64,000 nt of DNA from Pandoraea horticolens. GTDB taxonomy: Bacteria > Pseudomonadota > Gammaproteobacteria > Burkholderiales > Burkholderiaceae. The stretch is taken from positions 62,001-126,000 of the forward strand of contig NZ_CABPSM010000011.1 in assembly GCF_902459555.1 (NCBI RefSeq), given 5' to 3'. The stretch's first letter is position 1; the number at the start of each line of letters is the position of its first letter. Positions 1 through 7,666 of the stretch are shown one piece after another. A program made the position numbers and the translations under genes. The notes below the pieces were generated by a model that searched no databases, was not told the DNA's origin, and worked only from the letters and a program-made list of their open reading frames with translations.

Positions 1-149
1 CGACGATGGCCTACTGTGAAGGCGAGGTGCGCGACGCCAACGACAAGCTCGTGGCCAAGGCGATGGGTACGTTTAAGTATTTGCGCCGTCTTGCGGTCGG
101 ACGCGATGTCCGTGAGCAGCGACGTCCCGACGACCCGCGCGGCGACTGA
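1..149 (+). CDS. Hot-dog fold thioesterase (PaaI-like), C-terminal end only
   Basis: The open frame entering at base 3 runs to a TGA at 147-149 and gives about 48 residues. It begins with TMAYCEGEVRDANDKLVAKA followed by MGTFKYL. The pattern of a strand carrying 'EGEVRDA', then 'LVAKA.GTF.YL', is the usual last two strands of PaaI/YbgC-type acyl-CoA thioesterases, where the last strand packs against the hot-dog helix. The final 20 residues are charged and not conserved. The start and catalytic region lie outside the window, so substrate cannot be judged. It reads toward the oxidoreductase that begins 121 bases downstream. Confidence 0.6.
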   Translation, partial: TMAYCEGEVRDANDKLVAKAMGTFKYLRRLAVGRDVREQRRPDDPRGD

Positions 150-270
150 CACCCATCAGGCAGGTGTGCCGCGTGTTGACGCCGCCATCGCCGGGTAACG
201 CGAATGTAGCAGGTGGCGACACCGCTGCCGCAACCAATGCAGCTAATGCCGCGAATGCGGAGGGAATGCC

Positions 271-1266
271 ATGACGATCAATCGCCAGATTCTGCTGGTC
301 TCGCGCCCCAAGGGCGAACCCACGCTGGACAACTTTCACCTGGCCGCACCGGAGCTGCCGGAGCTTGGCGAAGGACAGGTATTGGTGCGTAATTTCTATC
401 TTTCACTCGACCCGTACATGCGCGGCCGGATGAACGACGCCAAGTCGTATGCCCCGCCGCAGCCGCTTGACACGGTCATGATCGGTGCGACCGTCGGCGA
501 GGTGATCGAATCGCGTCATCCCGACTGGCAGCCGGGCGATGCCGTCACCGCCATGTTCGGCTGGCAGGAGTACGGCATTTCGGATGGCAGCAACCTGCGT
601 CGTCTCCATGACGCGCGTGTGCCGATGAGCGCCTATCTGGGGGCGGCCGGCATGCCAGGCGTGACGGCATGGTATGGCCTGAACCGCATCATCGCGCCGA
701 AAGCGGGGGAGACGGTGGCGGTCAGCGCGGCCTCTGGCGCGGTGGGCAGCGTGGTCGGTCAACTGGCCAAACGTGCTGGGTGCCGTGTGATCGGGATTGC
801 CGGCGGTGAGCAGAAGTGCGCCTATGCCGTCGAGGCGTTGGGCTTCGATGCCTGCGTCGATTACAAGGCGGGCAATCTGGACAATGCGTTGCGCGTAGCG
901 GCGCCGGATGGGATCGACGGCCACTTCGAGAACGTCGGTGGTGACGTATTGGATGCCGTCATGCGCAATCTCAACCCGCATTCGCGCATCGCACTGTGCG
1001 GCATGATTTCCGGCTACAACGGCAAACCTATTCCGATGAAGCATCCGGCGCTGCTGCTGACGAACCGGGTGCGGCTCGAAGGCTTCATCGTGAGCGAGCA
1101 CATGGATGTCTGGCCGAAGGCGCTTAGGGCGTTGACCGACGCGATCGCCGTCGGCGAGTTGCGGTATCGCGAGACGATGGCGCAAGGCATCGAGAACGCG
1201 CCCGCCGCGTTCCTCGGCCTGCTCAAGGGAGAGAATTTCGGGAAGCAGATTGTACGGCTGGTGTAG
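271..1266 (+). CDS. NADP-dependent oxidoreductase, MDR superfamily (CurA/YncB-like)
   Basis: This 331-residue protein is a medium-chain dehydrogenase/reductase of the zinc-free group that includes curcumin reductase CurA and leukotriene-B4 dehydrogenases, which reduce activated double bonds or carbonyls with NADPH. Visible marks are SLDPYMRGRM near residue 50, characteristic of the family, a Rossmann-type segment 'VSAASGAVGSVVGQLAKRAG' near residues 150-170, and full family length (330-345). There are no clustered zinc-binding cysteines. The ATG at 271 is preceded by GGAGGGAAT, a good ribosome binding site. Natural substrate is unknown. It lies outside the overlapping pigment operon and has no clear partner. 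Confidence 0.88.
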   Translation: MTINRQILLVSRPKGEPTLDNFHLAAPELPELGEGQVLVRNFYLSLDPYMRGRMNDAKSYAPPQPLDTVMIGATVGEVIESRHPDWQPGDAVTAMFGWQEYGISDGSNLRRLHDARVPMSAYLGAAGMPGVTAWYGLNRIIAPKAGETVAVSAASGAVGSVVGQLAKRAGCRVIGIAGGEQKCAYAVEALGFDACVDYKAGNLDNALRVAAPDGIDGHFENVGGDVLDAVMRNLNPHSRIALCGMISGYNGKPIPMKHPALLLTNRVRLEGFIVSEHMDVWPKALRALTDAIAVGELRYRETMAQGIENAPAAFLGLLKGENFGKQIVRLV

Positions 1267-1352
1267 CGCGGGATTTGTTAAAAATTCATCAAGTATCCCT
1301 GAATTTCAGGAGTATTGTGCTCTGCGTCCTTTCCAGGGACTAAGGCAGTTGG

Positions 1353-1405
1353 CACAATAGCGGGATTCCATCAGATCAACCGCCCGAACGGTATCCGCTA
1401 TTGTG
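1353..1405. repeat. 11-bp perfect inverted repeat spanning the methyltransferase start
   Basis: CACAATAGCGG at 1353-1363 is repeated in inverted orientation as CCGCTATTGTG at 1395-1405, separated by 31 bases. The right arm includes the GTG used here as the methyltransferase start. The left arm also contains CACAAT, which could serve as a -10 element. A second perfect palindrome, CCTGAATTTCAGG, lies just upstream at 1298-1310. Either could be a regulator binding site; no known regulator can be named. Confidence 0.45.
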
Positions 1406-2143
1406 ACCACAGCCGCCAACCCGACTCCCGTGTCATCCGCAAAGGCATTCGTTCCCGAGACCCGCTTCGGGAACTGGTTTCTCAAGACCTACACCTGGCG
1501 TCATCACGTGCTGCGCGTGGCGATCGAGGATTTGTTGCGGCTAGCGCGCGGCACGGTGCCACCGTCACCTGTCGTGCTCGATGCCGGATGCGGTCACGGA
1601 CAGTCGCTACCGTTATTGCATCGCTATTTCGCGCCGTCGCGTCTGATCGGGGTTGACTGCTTTGCGCCGGCGCTGGCGGAGGCGCAGATCCATGCGCGAG
1701 ACGCCGGTATCGCGGTCGAACTGCAATCGGGCGACTGTTCCGCCCTTCCTTTGTCCGATGCCAGTTGCGATATCGTTTTCTGCCATCAGACGTTCCATCA
1801 TCTCGTCTATCAGGAAGCCGCGCTGGCCGAGTTCTATCGTGTGCTCAAGCCGGGTGGCCTGCTTTGTTTCGCCGAATCGACGGAAGCATACATTCGTTCA
1901 TGGGTGATCAGATTGCTGTTCCGGCATCCGATGCACGTTCAGCGCAGCGCCGAAGGTTACCTCGATATGATTCGTGATGCGGGGTTTACGTTCGAGCGCG
2001 AAAACGTCTCCTACCCGTACCTGTGGTGGAGTCGAGCCAAGGACTTCGGGTTGCTCGAACGGCTGAAGTTGCAGCGACGCCGCGTGTTTGGCGAGCGCGA
2101 GGAGACGCTGGTCAACGTTGTCGCGAGAAAACCGTTGACGTAA
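1403..2143 (+). CDS. Class I SAM-dependent methyltransferase
   Basis: The 246-residue protein has the class I methyltransferase pattern: motif I VVLDAGCGHGQSLPLL (about residues 55-70) for SAM binding, an acidic residue ending the next strand (LIGVDCFAPAL), then CDIVFCHQTFHHL and 'FYRVLKPGGLLCF' as motifs II-III. It converges on the aryl polyene locus, ending 59 bases from the terminal ketosynthase. Known ape clusters contain a methyltransferase (ApeB) that modifies the aryl head, so this is a candidate for that role although it is transcribed separately. The start is uncertain: the GTG at 1403 has no good ribosome binding site and sits inside an inverted repeat; a GTG at 1430 is an alternative. 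Confidence 0.75.
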   Translation: MTTAANPTPVSSAKAFVPETRFGNWFLKTYTWRHHVLRVAIEDLLRLARGTVPPSPVVLDAGCGHGQSLPLLHRYFAPSRLIGVDCFAPALAEAQIHARDAGIAVELQSGDCSALPLSDASCDIVFCHQTFHHLVYQEAALAEFYRVLKPGGLLCFAESTEAYIRSWVIRLLFRHPMHVQRSAEGYLDMIRDAGFTFERENVSYPYLWWSRAKDFGLLERLKLQRRRVFGEREETLVNVVARKPLT

Positions 2144-2202
2144 CCCTCCGGGGCTAACGGCGCTTCACTGACGCTGCCTCGGATTTTCCGCAGACCCCCG
2201 CC

Positions 2203-3450
2203 TCAGAGACGTGCGAGCGTGAGCGCGCCGTAGGTGCCGCCAAAGCCGAACGTATTGATCAGTGCGCTGCGGGCGGCGTGTTCACGGGTCGCTGTCCAGA
2301 TCGGATAAGGCGCGGCTTCCGGGGCCACGCAGTCGATGTTGGCCGCGCCTGGGACAAAACCCTCCTGCATCGCCCAGATCGCACACGCGATCTGCATTGC
2401 GCCTGCCGCCGCGACCGTGTGTCCCGTGAGTCCTTTGATCGAGGTGACGGCGGGCAATTCGGCCATCCCGCCGAAGGCGTCTGCCAGAGCCGCCAGTTCG
2501 GCGATGTCACCCTCGATCGAACCATTAGCGTGTGCGCTGACGAAGCTGGGCGGCGCGGCAAGATCCTGACACGCGGCTTTCACGACGTTGCTCATCGTGG
2601 CGATGTCGACGCCGAATGCGTGCGACGCGCAGGTCGCAGCCCCCACCCCCGTAATTTCGGCAAGCGGACGCGCATCGCGCGCCTCGGCATGGGCGAGGGT
2701 TTCGAGAACGAGGATGGCGGCGCCGCCCCCGAGTACAAAGCCGTCGCGCTCGGCGTCAAATGGCCGGGAGGCTTGCTGCGGCGTCGCGTTGTGCGCTCGG
2801 GAGAGCACCCCCATCGCGTCGAAACACATTGCCGCGCCCCAGGGCGCTTCCTCACTGCCGCCGGCCAGCATCACATCTTGCCTTCCGAGACGCAGCAGAT
2901 CGACCGCATGTCCCACGCAATGAATCGATGTCGAGCATGCTGACGAAATGGCATATCCCACGCCGCGCAGGTCAAAAAGGGCAGACAACGCGGCCTGCGC
3001 CGTGCTCGACATGGCACGCGGCACGACATAGGGCAGTACGCGTGTCGCGCCGCTCTCCCGCGCGACATCCAGCGCCTCTTCGAAGTCTTTCATCGCCCCG
3101 GTACCGGAGCCGACGACGACGCCACATCGTCCACTGCTCAACGTCGTGGCCTCGAGTCCGGCGTCCGCCACGGCGCGCAGGGCTGCATGGCTCGCATACA
3201 GCGCCGTGTCGCCCATGAAGCGTCGCAGCTTGCGAGGCAAAACGGTGTCGTCGAGCGACCCGGCATGCGGCCGCCCTGTGATCGTGCTGCGCAAGCCATG
3301 AGCGACATAGTCGGGGGCTTCATGCACGCCGCTCTTCCGGTGGCGCAAGGCGTCGACGACAGCCTCGCGCGAGTGACCTGCGGCAGATACTATCCCGAGG
3401 CCAGTGACCACGACTCTGGCCAATCCGTCGGGGCGATGAAAGCGGGACAT
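2203..3450 (-). CDS. Additional beta-ketoacyl-ACP synthase (FabF-like) of the aryl polyene locus
   Basis: This 415-residue condensing enzyme has the complete KS triad: Cys in AISSACSTSIHCVGHAVD, His in SAHANGSIEGD and His in GLTGHTVAAAGA. It should therefore be catalytically competent for decarboxylative condensation of malonyl-ACP. It is the last gene of the minus-strand operon, and its ATG overlaps the TGA of the preceding secreted-protein gene (TGATG), so the two are translationally coupled. The operon already contains ApeO and ApeR, so this is a third active-looking KS beyond the usual set. It might set starter or chain length or act with ApeC; its exact role cannot be read from sequence. 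Confidence 0.85.
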   Translation of the reverse strand: MSRFHRPDGLARVVVTGLGIVSAAGHSREAVVDALRHRKSGVHEAPDYVAHGLRSTITGRPHAGSLDDTVLPRKLRRFMGDTALYASHAALRAVADAGLEATTLSSGRCGVVVGSGTGAMKDFEEALDVARESGATRVLPYVVPRAMSSTAQAALSALFDLRGVGYAISSACSTSIHCVGHAVDLLRLGRQDVMLAGGSEEAPWGAAMCFDAMGVLSRAHNATPQQASRPFDAERDGFVLGGGAAILVLETLAHAEARDARPLAEITGVGAATCASHAFGVDIATMSNVVKAACQDLAAPPSFVSAHANGSIEGDIAELAALADAFGGMAELPAVTSIKGLTGHTVAAAGAMQIACAIWAMQEGFVPGAANIDCVAPEAAPYPIWTATREHAARSALINTFGFGGTYGALTLARL

Positions 3451-3932
3451 CAGAGGCGACGCAGTTCCGCGTTGATGTCATGGATGAGCGTATCGACCCA
3501 GCGGTTGTAGTTGGGGTGGATCACGGGGGTATTGGCGGGCGGGGTGTTGTTGAAGTCCTCGCGGCGCGGCGAGACGTTCGGTACGCTCGAGAGCTGATAT
3601 TCGAGATTGGTGCTGTCGCGATAGGTCACCGAATACGCCGTTTCGCTGTACTTGATCGTCACCGACGCGTAGTGCTTGTTGCGCACATTGAGTGAGGCGA
3701 CGAGTTCCCCCGGTTTTCCCGGACTGGCGACCCAGTCGTGCACTGCGGCGCCACGCGTAATGGCCCCACGGATCTCATCGAGTGAGAGCGTCTTGCCGCT
3801 TCCCGAGACGATAGGAATGTTCTCGTGCGGCACGATCGGCACCGGCGGGCGTGCGGCATGTGCGGCGGGGCCGAACATTGCCGTCACGGTGACGGCGAGC
3901 GATGCGGCGAGCAGGCGTCGACGAGTCTGCAT
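3450..3932 (-). CDS. Small secreted protein of unknown function, coupled to the third ketosynthase
   Basis: The 160-residue product starts with an arginine-rich n-region, a hydrophobic stretch and an AHA-A type cleavage site near residue 26, a typical Sec signal peptide. The mature part contains 'AITRGAAVHDW', 'GELVASLNVRNKHYASVTIKY', 'YRDSTNLEYQ' and IHPNYNRWVDTLIHDINAEL. The 'YSVTYRDS-NL-Y' and 'IHPNYNRW' segments recall a family of small periplasmic or lipoprotein hypotheticals widespread in Gram-negatives; this is from memory. There is no lipobox here. A GGAG site precedes the ATG. It lies 110 bases after apeR and shares its stop with the ketosynthase start, so a periplasmic role linked to the pigment is plausible but unproven. 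Confidence 0.7.
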   Translation of the reverse strand: MQTRRRLLAASLAVTVTAMFGPAAHAARPPVPIVPHENIPIVSGSGKTLSLDEIRGAITRGAAVHDWVASPGKPGELVASLNVRNKHYASVTIKYSETAYSVTYRDSTNLEYQLSSVPNVSPRREDFNNTPPANTPVIHPNYNRWVDTLIHDINAELRRL

Positions 3933-3963
3933 GTTTTCTCCATTTGAGTTGTGTGTGACTTCG

Positions 3964-4000
3964 CGTGGCGCGTCGCTTGTCGCAAACGGCGAGCGCCACG
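3964..4000 (-). promoter_or_regulatory. Strong hairpin in the spacer between apeR and the secreted-protein gene
   Basis: On the minus-strand transcript CGTGGCGC plus TCGC pairs with GCGA and GCGCCACG across a 12-base loop, with one bulged C: twelve base pairs in the only sizeable gap of the operon (3933-4042). No T-run follows, so it is not a classical terminator. It could stabilise the upstream message or lower expression of the last two genes. Confidence 0.5.
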
Positions 4001-4042
4001 GTCAGTCGTTGAGTTACCGACTTGATGCGATACGCGTTACCG

Positions 4043-5272
4043 TCAATCCACAAATCGCTGAAAGATCAGCGACGTGTTGATGCCACCAAACGCAAAGTTG
4101 TTGCTCATGATTCGCTGCGTTTTCAGTTGACGGCCATGGGCGCCCGCGATGTGGTTGAGCGGGGCACAGGCCGGGTCGGGGGTATCGAGATTGAGCGTGC
4201 CGGCAAACCAGTCGCGACGCATCATTTCGATCGCCCACCAGGCCTCGATGGCGCCGCACGCACCGAGTGTGTGGCCAAGATAACTCTTCATGGCGCTGAT
4301 CGGAACGCCGGTTCCGAAGAGGCGGGCGGTGGCTTCGCTCTCGGCAATGTCACCCCGGTCTGTCGCCGTACCGTGGGCGCTGATGTAGTCGATGGCGTGC
4401 GACGCAAGGCCGGCGTCGTCGAGCGCAAGTTGCATGGCACGCGCCATGGTGGCGGCAGTGGGTTGCGTGACGTGGTTGCCGTCGGTGTTGCAGCCGAACC
4501 CGACGATTTCCGCGAGAATTCTGGCGCCGCGCGCCTGAGCGTGTTCGAGCGATTCGAGCACCAGCGTGGCCGCGCCTTCTCCCACCACGAGGCCGTCGCG
4601 TGCGGCATCGAACGGCCGGGGCGTGAGCTTCGGCTCATCGTTGCGTGTGCTCGTCGCATAAAGCGTATCGAACACGGCGCTGCCGGGGCCGGACAACTCC
4701 TCGGCACCGCCCGCGAGCATCACTTTCGTCCGGCCGAAGCGAATGGCCTCGTAGGCATAGCCGATTGCCTGACTGCCCGAGGTGCACGCGCTCGACGTGG
4801 GAATGATGCGGCCTTGCAGCCCGAAGTGCACACCGATGTTGACGGCGGTGGTATGCGGCATCATCTGGATGTAGCTCGTCGACGTCACCCCCGCCATCGA
4901 GCCTGTTTCGACCATCACGCCAAACGCCTGAATCGGGGCGATGCTGCCGGAGGACGAACCGTACGCTACGCCGACATCGCCGAGATCGCCCGCAGTGACG
5001 TCGAGTGCTGCATGAGCGAGGGCGTGCTCCGTCGCCCGAAGCGCGAGCTGGGCCACCCGTCCCATGGAGCGCAATTGCTTGCGCGGCCAGTGCGGTGGGG
5101 GTGCGAAGTCTTCCACCGGACAGGCGAGGCGCCCGTTGAGCATTTCGAAGTAGTCCCACTCCGGCATGCGGCGCACGGCGTTCTGCCCGGCGCGCAATGC
5201 AACCTCGATGTCTTCCCAGCGGCTGCCGAGGGCGGTAACGCCGCCAAAGCCGGTCACCACAACGCGTGTCAT
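4043..5272 (-). CDS. apeR: Aryl polyene beta-ketoacyl-ACP synthase ApeR
   Basis: The 409-residue FabF-type ketosynthase begins MTRVVVTGFGGVTALG. It has the full triad: Cys in IIPTSSACTSGSQAIGYAYE, His in ISAHGTATDRGD and His in SYLGHTLGACGAIE. Start codon 5272 overlaps the TGA of apeQ (TGATG), which fixes the start; a longer frame extending to 5689 only reads through apeQ on the same strand. Position after apeQ matches the order in described ape clusters (O-P-Q-R). In that system ApeR is a stand-alone KS thought to act in initiation or elongation of the polyene on the ACPs. Acts in the cytoplasm. Confidence 0.88.
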   Translation of the reverse strand: MTRVVVTGFGGVTALGSRWEDIEVALRAGQNAVRRMPEWDYFEMLNGRLACPVEDFAPPPHWPRKQLRSMGRVAQLALRATEHALAHAALDVTAGDLGDVGVAYGSSSGSIAPIQAFGVMVETGSMAGVTSTSYIQMMPHTTAVNIGVHFGLQGRIIPTSSACTSGSQAIGYAYEAIRFGRTKVMLAGGAEELSGPGSAVFDTLYATSTRNDEPKLTPRPFDAARDGLVVGEGAATLVLESLEHAQARGARILAEIVGFGCNTDGNHVTQPTAATMARAMQLALDDAGLASHAIDYISAHGTATDRGDIAESEATARLFGTGVPISAMKSYLGHTLGACGAIEAWWAIEMMRRDWFAGTLNLDTPDPACAPLNHIAGAHGRQLKTQRIMSNNFAFGGINTSLIFQRFVD

Positions 5273-5997
5273 CAGATAATCCCTCCGTTGACGCCGATGA
5301 CCTGGCGGGTCACGTAGCTCGCACCGTCCGACATCAGGAACGACACCACATGTGCCACCTCGTCCGGTGTGCCCACGCGGTTCATCGGTACCATGCGCAG
5401 CGCTTCGTCCAGCGCCACGCCCTCGAGCATGCCCGTATCCACTAGTCCCGGCGCGACGCAGTTGACGGTGATGCGGCGTGACGCGAGTTCGACGGCAAGC
5501 GCCTTGGTGGCGCCGATCAGGCCAGCTTTCGCAGCGCTGTAGTTCACTTGACCGCGATTGCCCATGACCCCGGAGACGGAGGCGACCGTGACGATGCGAC
5601 CGCCCGCGCGCAGACGGACCAGCGGCATCGTGAGCGGGTGTACGACGTTGAAGAAGCCATCGAGACTTGTGTCCACGACACTGTCCCAATCGTCGTCGGA
5701 CAAGGCAGGGAAGGCGTTATCGCGCGTGATACCCGCGCCGCAGACGATACCGTAATAGGCACCATGTTCGGCAACGTCGGCGTCGAGCACCTGGCGACAG
5801 GTCTGCCTGTCGCGTACATCGAACGATAAGAGATGAGCGGTGCCGCCAGCCGCGCGAATGTCGGCAACGGTGGCTTCGCCGGGGGCAATCTGCTCGCGGC
5901 AATGGACGGTGACGGCAAAGCCGTCCTGAGCGAGACGCAGGGCGATGGCCCGCCCGATGCCCCGGCTGCTGCCGGTGACGAGAACGCGTCGGGTCAT
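5272..5997 (-). CDS. apeQ: 3-ketoacyl-ACP reductase ApeQ (FabG-like SDR)
   Basis: A 241-residue short-chain dehydrogenase with the NADPH-binding TGSSRGIGRA at residues 8-17, the 'VCGAGI' stretch equivalent to NAG, catalytic Ser in VASVSGVMG, and YSAAK as the Tyr-Lys pair. It ends with the typical FabG tail 'YVTRQVIGVNGG'. It would reduce each beta-ketoacyl-ACP intermediate during polyene assembly. The ATG overlaps the stop of apeP by four bases (ATGA), and its stop overlaps the apeR start. Length and motifs are normal for FabG. Dedicated use in pigment synthesis rather than general fatty acid synthesis is inferred from the operon. Confidence 0.92.
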   Translation of the reverse strand: MTRRVLVTGSSRGIGRAIALRLAQDGFAVTVHCREQIAPGEATVADIRAAGGTAHLLSFDVRDRQTCRQVLDADVAEHGAYYGIVCGAGITRDNAFPALSDDDWDSVVDTSLDGFFNVVHPLTMPLVRLRAGGRIVTVASVSGVMGNRGQVNYSAAKAGLIGATKALAVELASRRITVNCVAPGLVDTGMLEGVALDEALRMVPMNRVGTPDEVAHVVSFLMSDGASYVTRQVIGVNGGII

Positions 5998-6461
5998 GAT
6001 AGATGCTCCAACAAAAACGCAGAAAAATCGGCCGGTTGATGCACCTTGATCGTCGCGCTGGCGACGGACTCTCCGTCGACATCGACCCAGCAGTCGTAGG
6101 CACCGTTGCCGGTCTCGTCGCGCAGCACGGAGGTGGCGCGCACCCGGACGGGGACGCCCGCATGCAGCGACGCCACGCGCGCTTCGAGGCGGCGTGTGCC
6201 GAGCAGTACGCCGGGCGCCGGTGGCAGACCGCTGTTACGACGCGTCAGCGCTTCATGGGCGGCAATCGCCTGCGCCATGAGTTCGATCACGATGTGAATG
6301 GGCATATCGCCGTTCGCGTCGGCGTACCAGGCGCATGCGTCGGGTGTGGCCTGAACGCCGATCGACGCGGCATCGTATTCGCATATGGCGTCGATCAGCA
6401 GCATGGGCGGCCGGTGCGGCAGCAACGATTCGATAGACGGCCAGATGGAAGACGCGGACAT
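5994..6461 (-). CDS. apeP: Aryl polyene dehydratase ApeP (hot-dog fold)
   Basis: The 155-residue product has the FabA/FabZ-like start 'LLPHRPPMLLIDAICEYD' and a central helix IHIVIELMAQAIAAHEAL carrying the Glu expected in hot-dog dehydratases. In characterised APE systems ApeP and ApeI dehydrate the 3-hydroxyacyl-ACP intermediates to give the conjugated double bonds. The ATG at 6461 overlaps the last base of the apeO stop (TGATG) and its own stop overlaps apeQ (ATGA), which settles both ends; a longer frame upstream merely reads apeO out of frame. Normal size for the family. Confidence 0.85.
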   Translation of the reverse strand: MSASSIWPSIESLLPHRPPMLLIDAICEYDAASIGVQATPDACAWYADANGDMPIHIVIELMAQAIAAHEALTRRNSGLPPAPGVLLGTRRLEARVASLHAGVPVRVRATSVLRDETGNGAYDCWVDVDGESVASATIKVHQPADFSAFLLEHLS

Positions 6462-7666
6462 CACAGAACCTCCGTGCGCGAAAGAACCACACTGGCGTTG
6501 TTGCCGCCAAACGCGTAGGCGTTCGTCATCACATGGCGAGGTGCGCGGCCGAGCGTGGTGCCGAGCGAGGCGAGCCGCAGGGGGCTGAGCGCCGCGTCGA
6601 CGTCGCCGTCCCAGAGGTGCGGCGGCAATCGGCCATCCGCTTCGAGCGTGAGCCAGCAAATGCCGACGCCTGTGGCGCCTGCGGCCCCGAGCAGATGACC
6701 TGTCATGGGTTTGGTGCCGCTCACCCACGGGGCAGCGCCGAAGCAGGTATGCGTGGCGAGACTTTCCATGGCGTCGTTCTTCGGGGTGCCGGTCGCATGC
6801 AGATGCACATAGTCGATTTGCGAGGGCGCGAGACCGGCGTCGCGCAATGCGGCCCGCATGGCTTCGATGGCCCCGCTGCCGTCGGGAGCGGGCGCCGAAA
6901 TATGGTGCGCATCGCTCGACTCGCCGATGCCGGAAAAGACAATGTCGCCCGGCGTACGCGACATCAGGCAGAGCATAGCGCCCTCGCCAATGTTGATGCC
7001 GTCGCGGTTGCGGCTCATCGGGCGCGACAGGCTTTGCGAGAGCGATTCGAGGGCGCCGAAGCCGCCGAGGGTGAGTGCGCACAGGGCGTCGGCACCACCG
7101 GTCACCACGGCATCGCATATGCCGTTGTCGATGAGGCGGCGCGCTGCGCCGAAGGCCTTTGCACTCGAGGTGCAGGCTGTCGAGATGGCGTAGGCGGGGC
7201 CGTGAACCCCGAGAAGCTCGGCGACGAATTGTGCCGGCGCGCCGAGTGCCTGCTGGATGTAGTGGTAGTGCGCCGGCAACGCGCCATCGGCCGCAAGCGT
7301 GCGCAGCGCCGCTTCGCCTTCTGCAATACCGGAGGTGCTCGTGCCGATCACCACGCCGATGCGCGTGGCGCCGTAGCGTTGGATATGCTGCGCAAGCACC
7401 GCGCGTAGCGGCTCTGCTGCCGCGACCAGAAACCGGTTGTTGCGGCAGTCGTATCGTTTCAACCGGGCGGGCAGCGGGGGAAGTTCGTGATCGGCAAGGC
7501 GCACGGCGCCCACTATAGGAGCGAGGGCCGTACCGGCCGTGGGCCAGTCTTGGCAAGTCTGCATGCCCGTCGTGTCACCGGCAAACAGGCGTGCGGCGAT
7601 GCCGGGCAAGTCATGGCCCAGCGCATTGATCATGCCGAGCGCGTGGAGATAGACAGGGGACTTCAT
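6461..7666 (-). CDS. apeO: Aryl polyene beta-ketoacyl-ACP synthase ApeO
   Basis: The 401-residue KS has nucleophile Cys in YAISTACTSSAKAFGAARR, His in YVHLHATGTPKNDAMES and His in KPMTGHLLGAAGATG. It starts MKSPVYLHALGMINALG, an N-terminus typical of ApeO-type enzymes, which in the studied system pair with the truncated chain-length-factor-like ApeC. The ATG overlaps the apeM stop by four bases. It sits between the exporter and ApeP as in reference clusters, except that apeN is missing between M and O. Confidence 0.88.
   Translation of the reverse strand: MKSPVYLHALGMINALGHDLPGIAARLFAGDTTGMQTCQDWPTAGTALAPIVGAVRLADHELPPLPARLKRYDCRNNRFLVAAAEPLRAVLAQHIQRYGATRIGVVIGTSTSGIAEGEAALRTLAADGALPAHYHYIQQALGAPAQFVAELLGVHGPAYAISTACTSSAKAFGAARRLIDNGICDAVVTGGADALCALTLGGFGALESLSQSLSRPMSRNRDGINIGEGAMLCLMSRTPGDIVFSGIGESSDAHHISAPAPDGSGAIEAMRAALRDAGLAPSQIDYVHLHATGTPKNDAMESLATHTCFGAAPWVSGTKPMTGHLLGAAGATGVGICWLTLEADGRLPPHLWDGDVDAALSPLRLASLGTTLGRAPRHVMTNAYAFGGNNASVVLSRTEVL

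Noticed and set aside
4022-5317. 431-codon plus-strand open frame
   Set aside because: It is antisense to apeR, has no family resemblance, and arises from high-GC codon bias.
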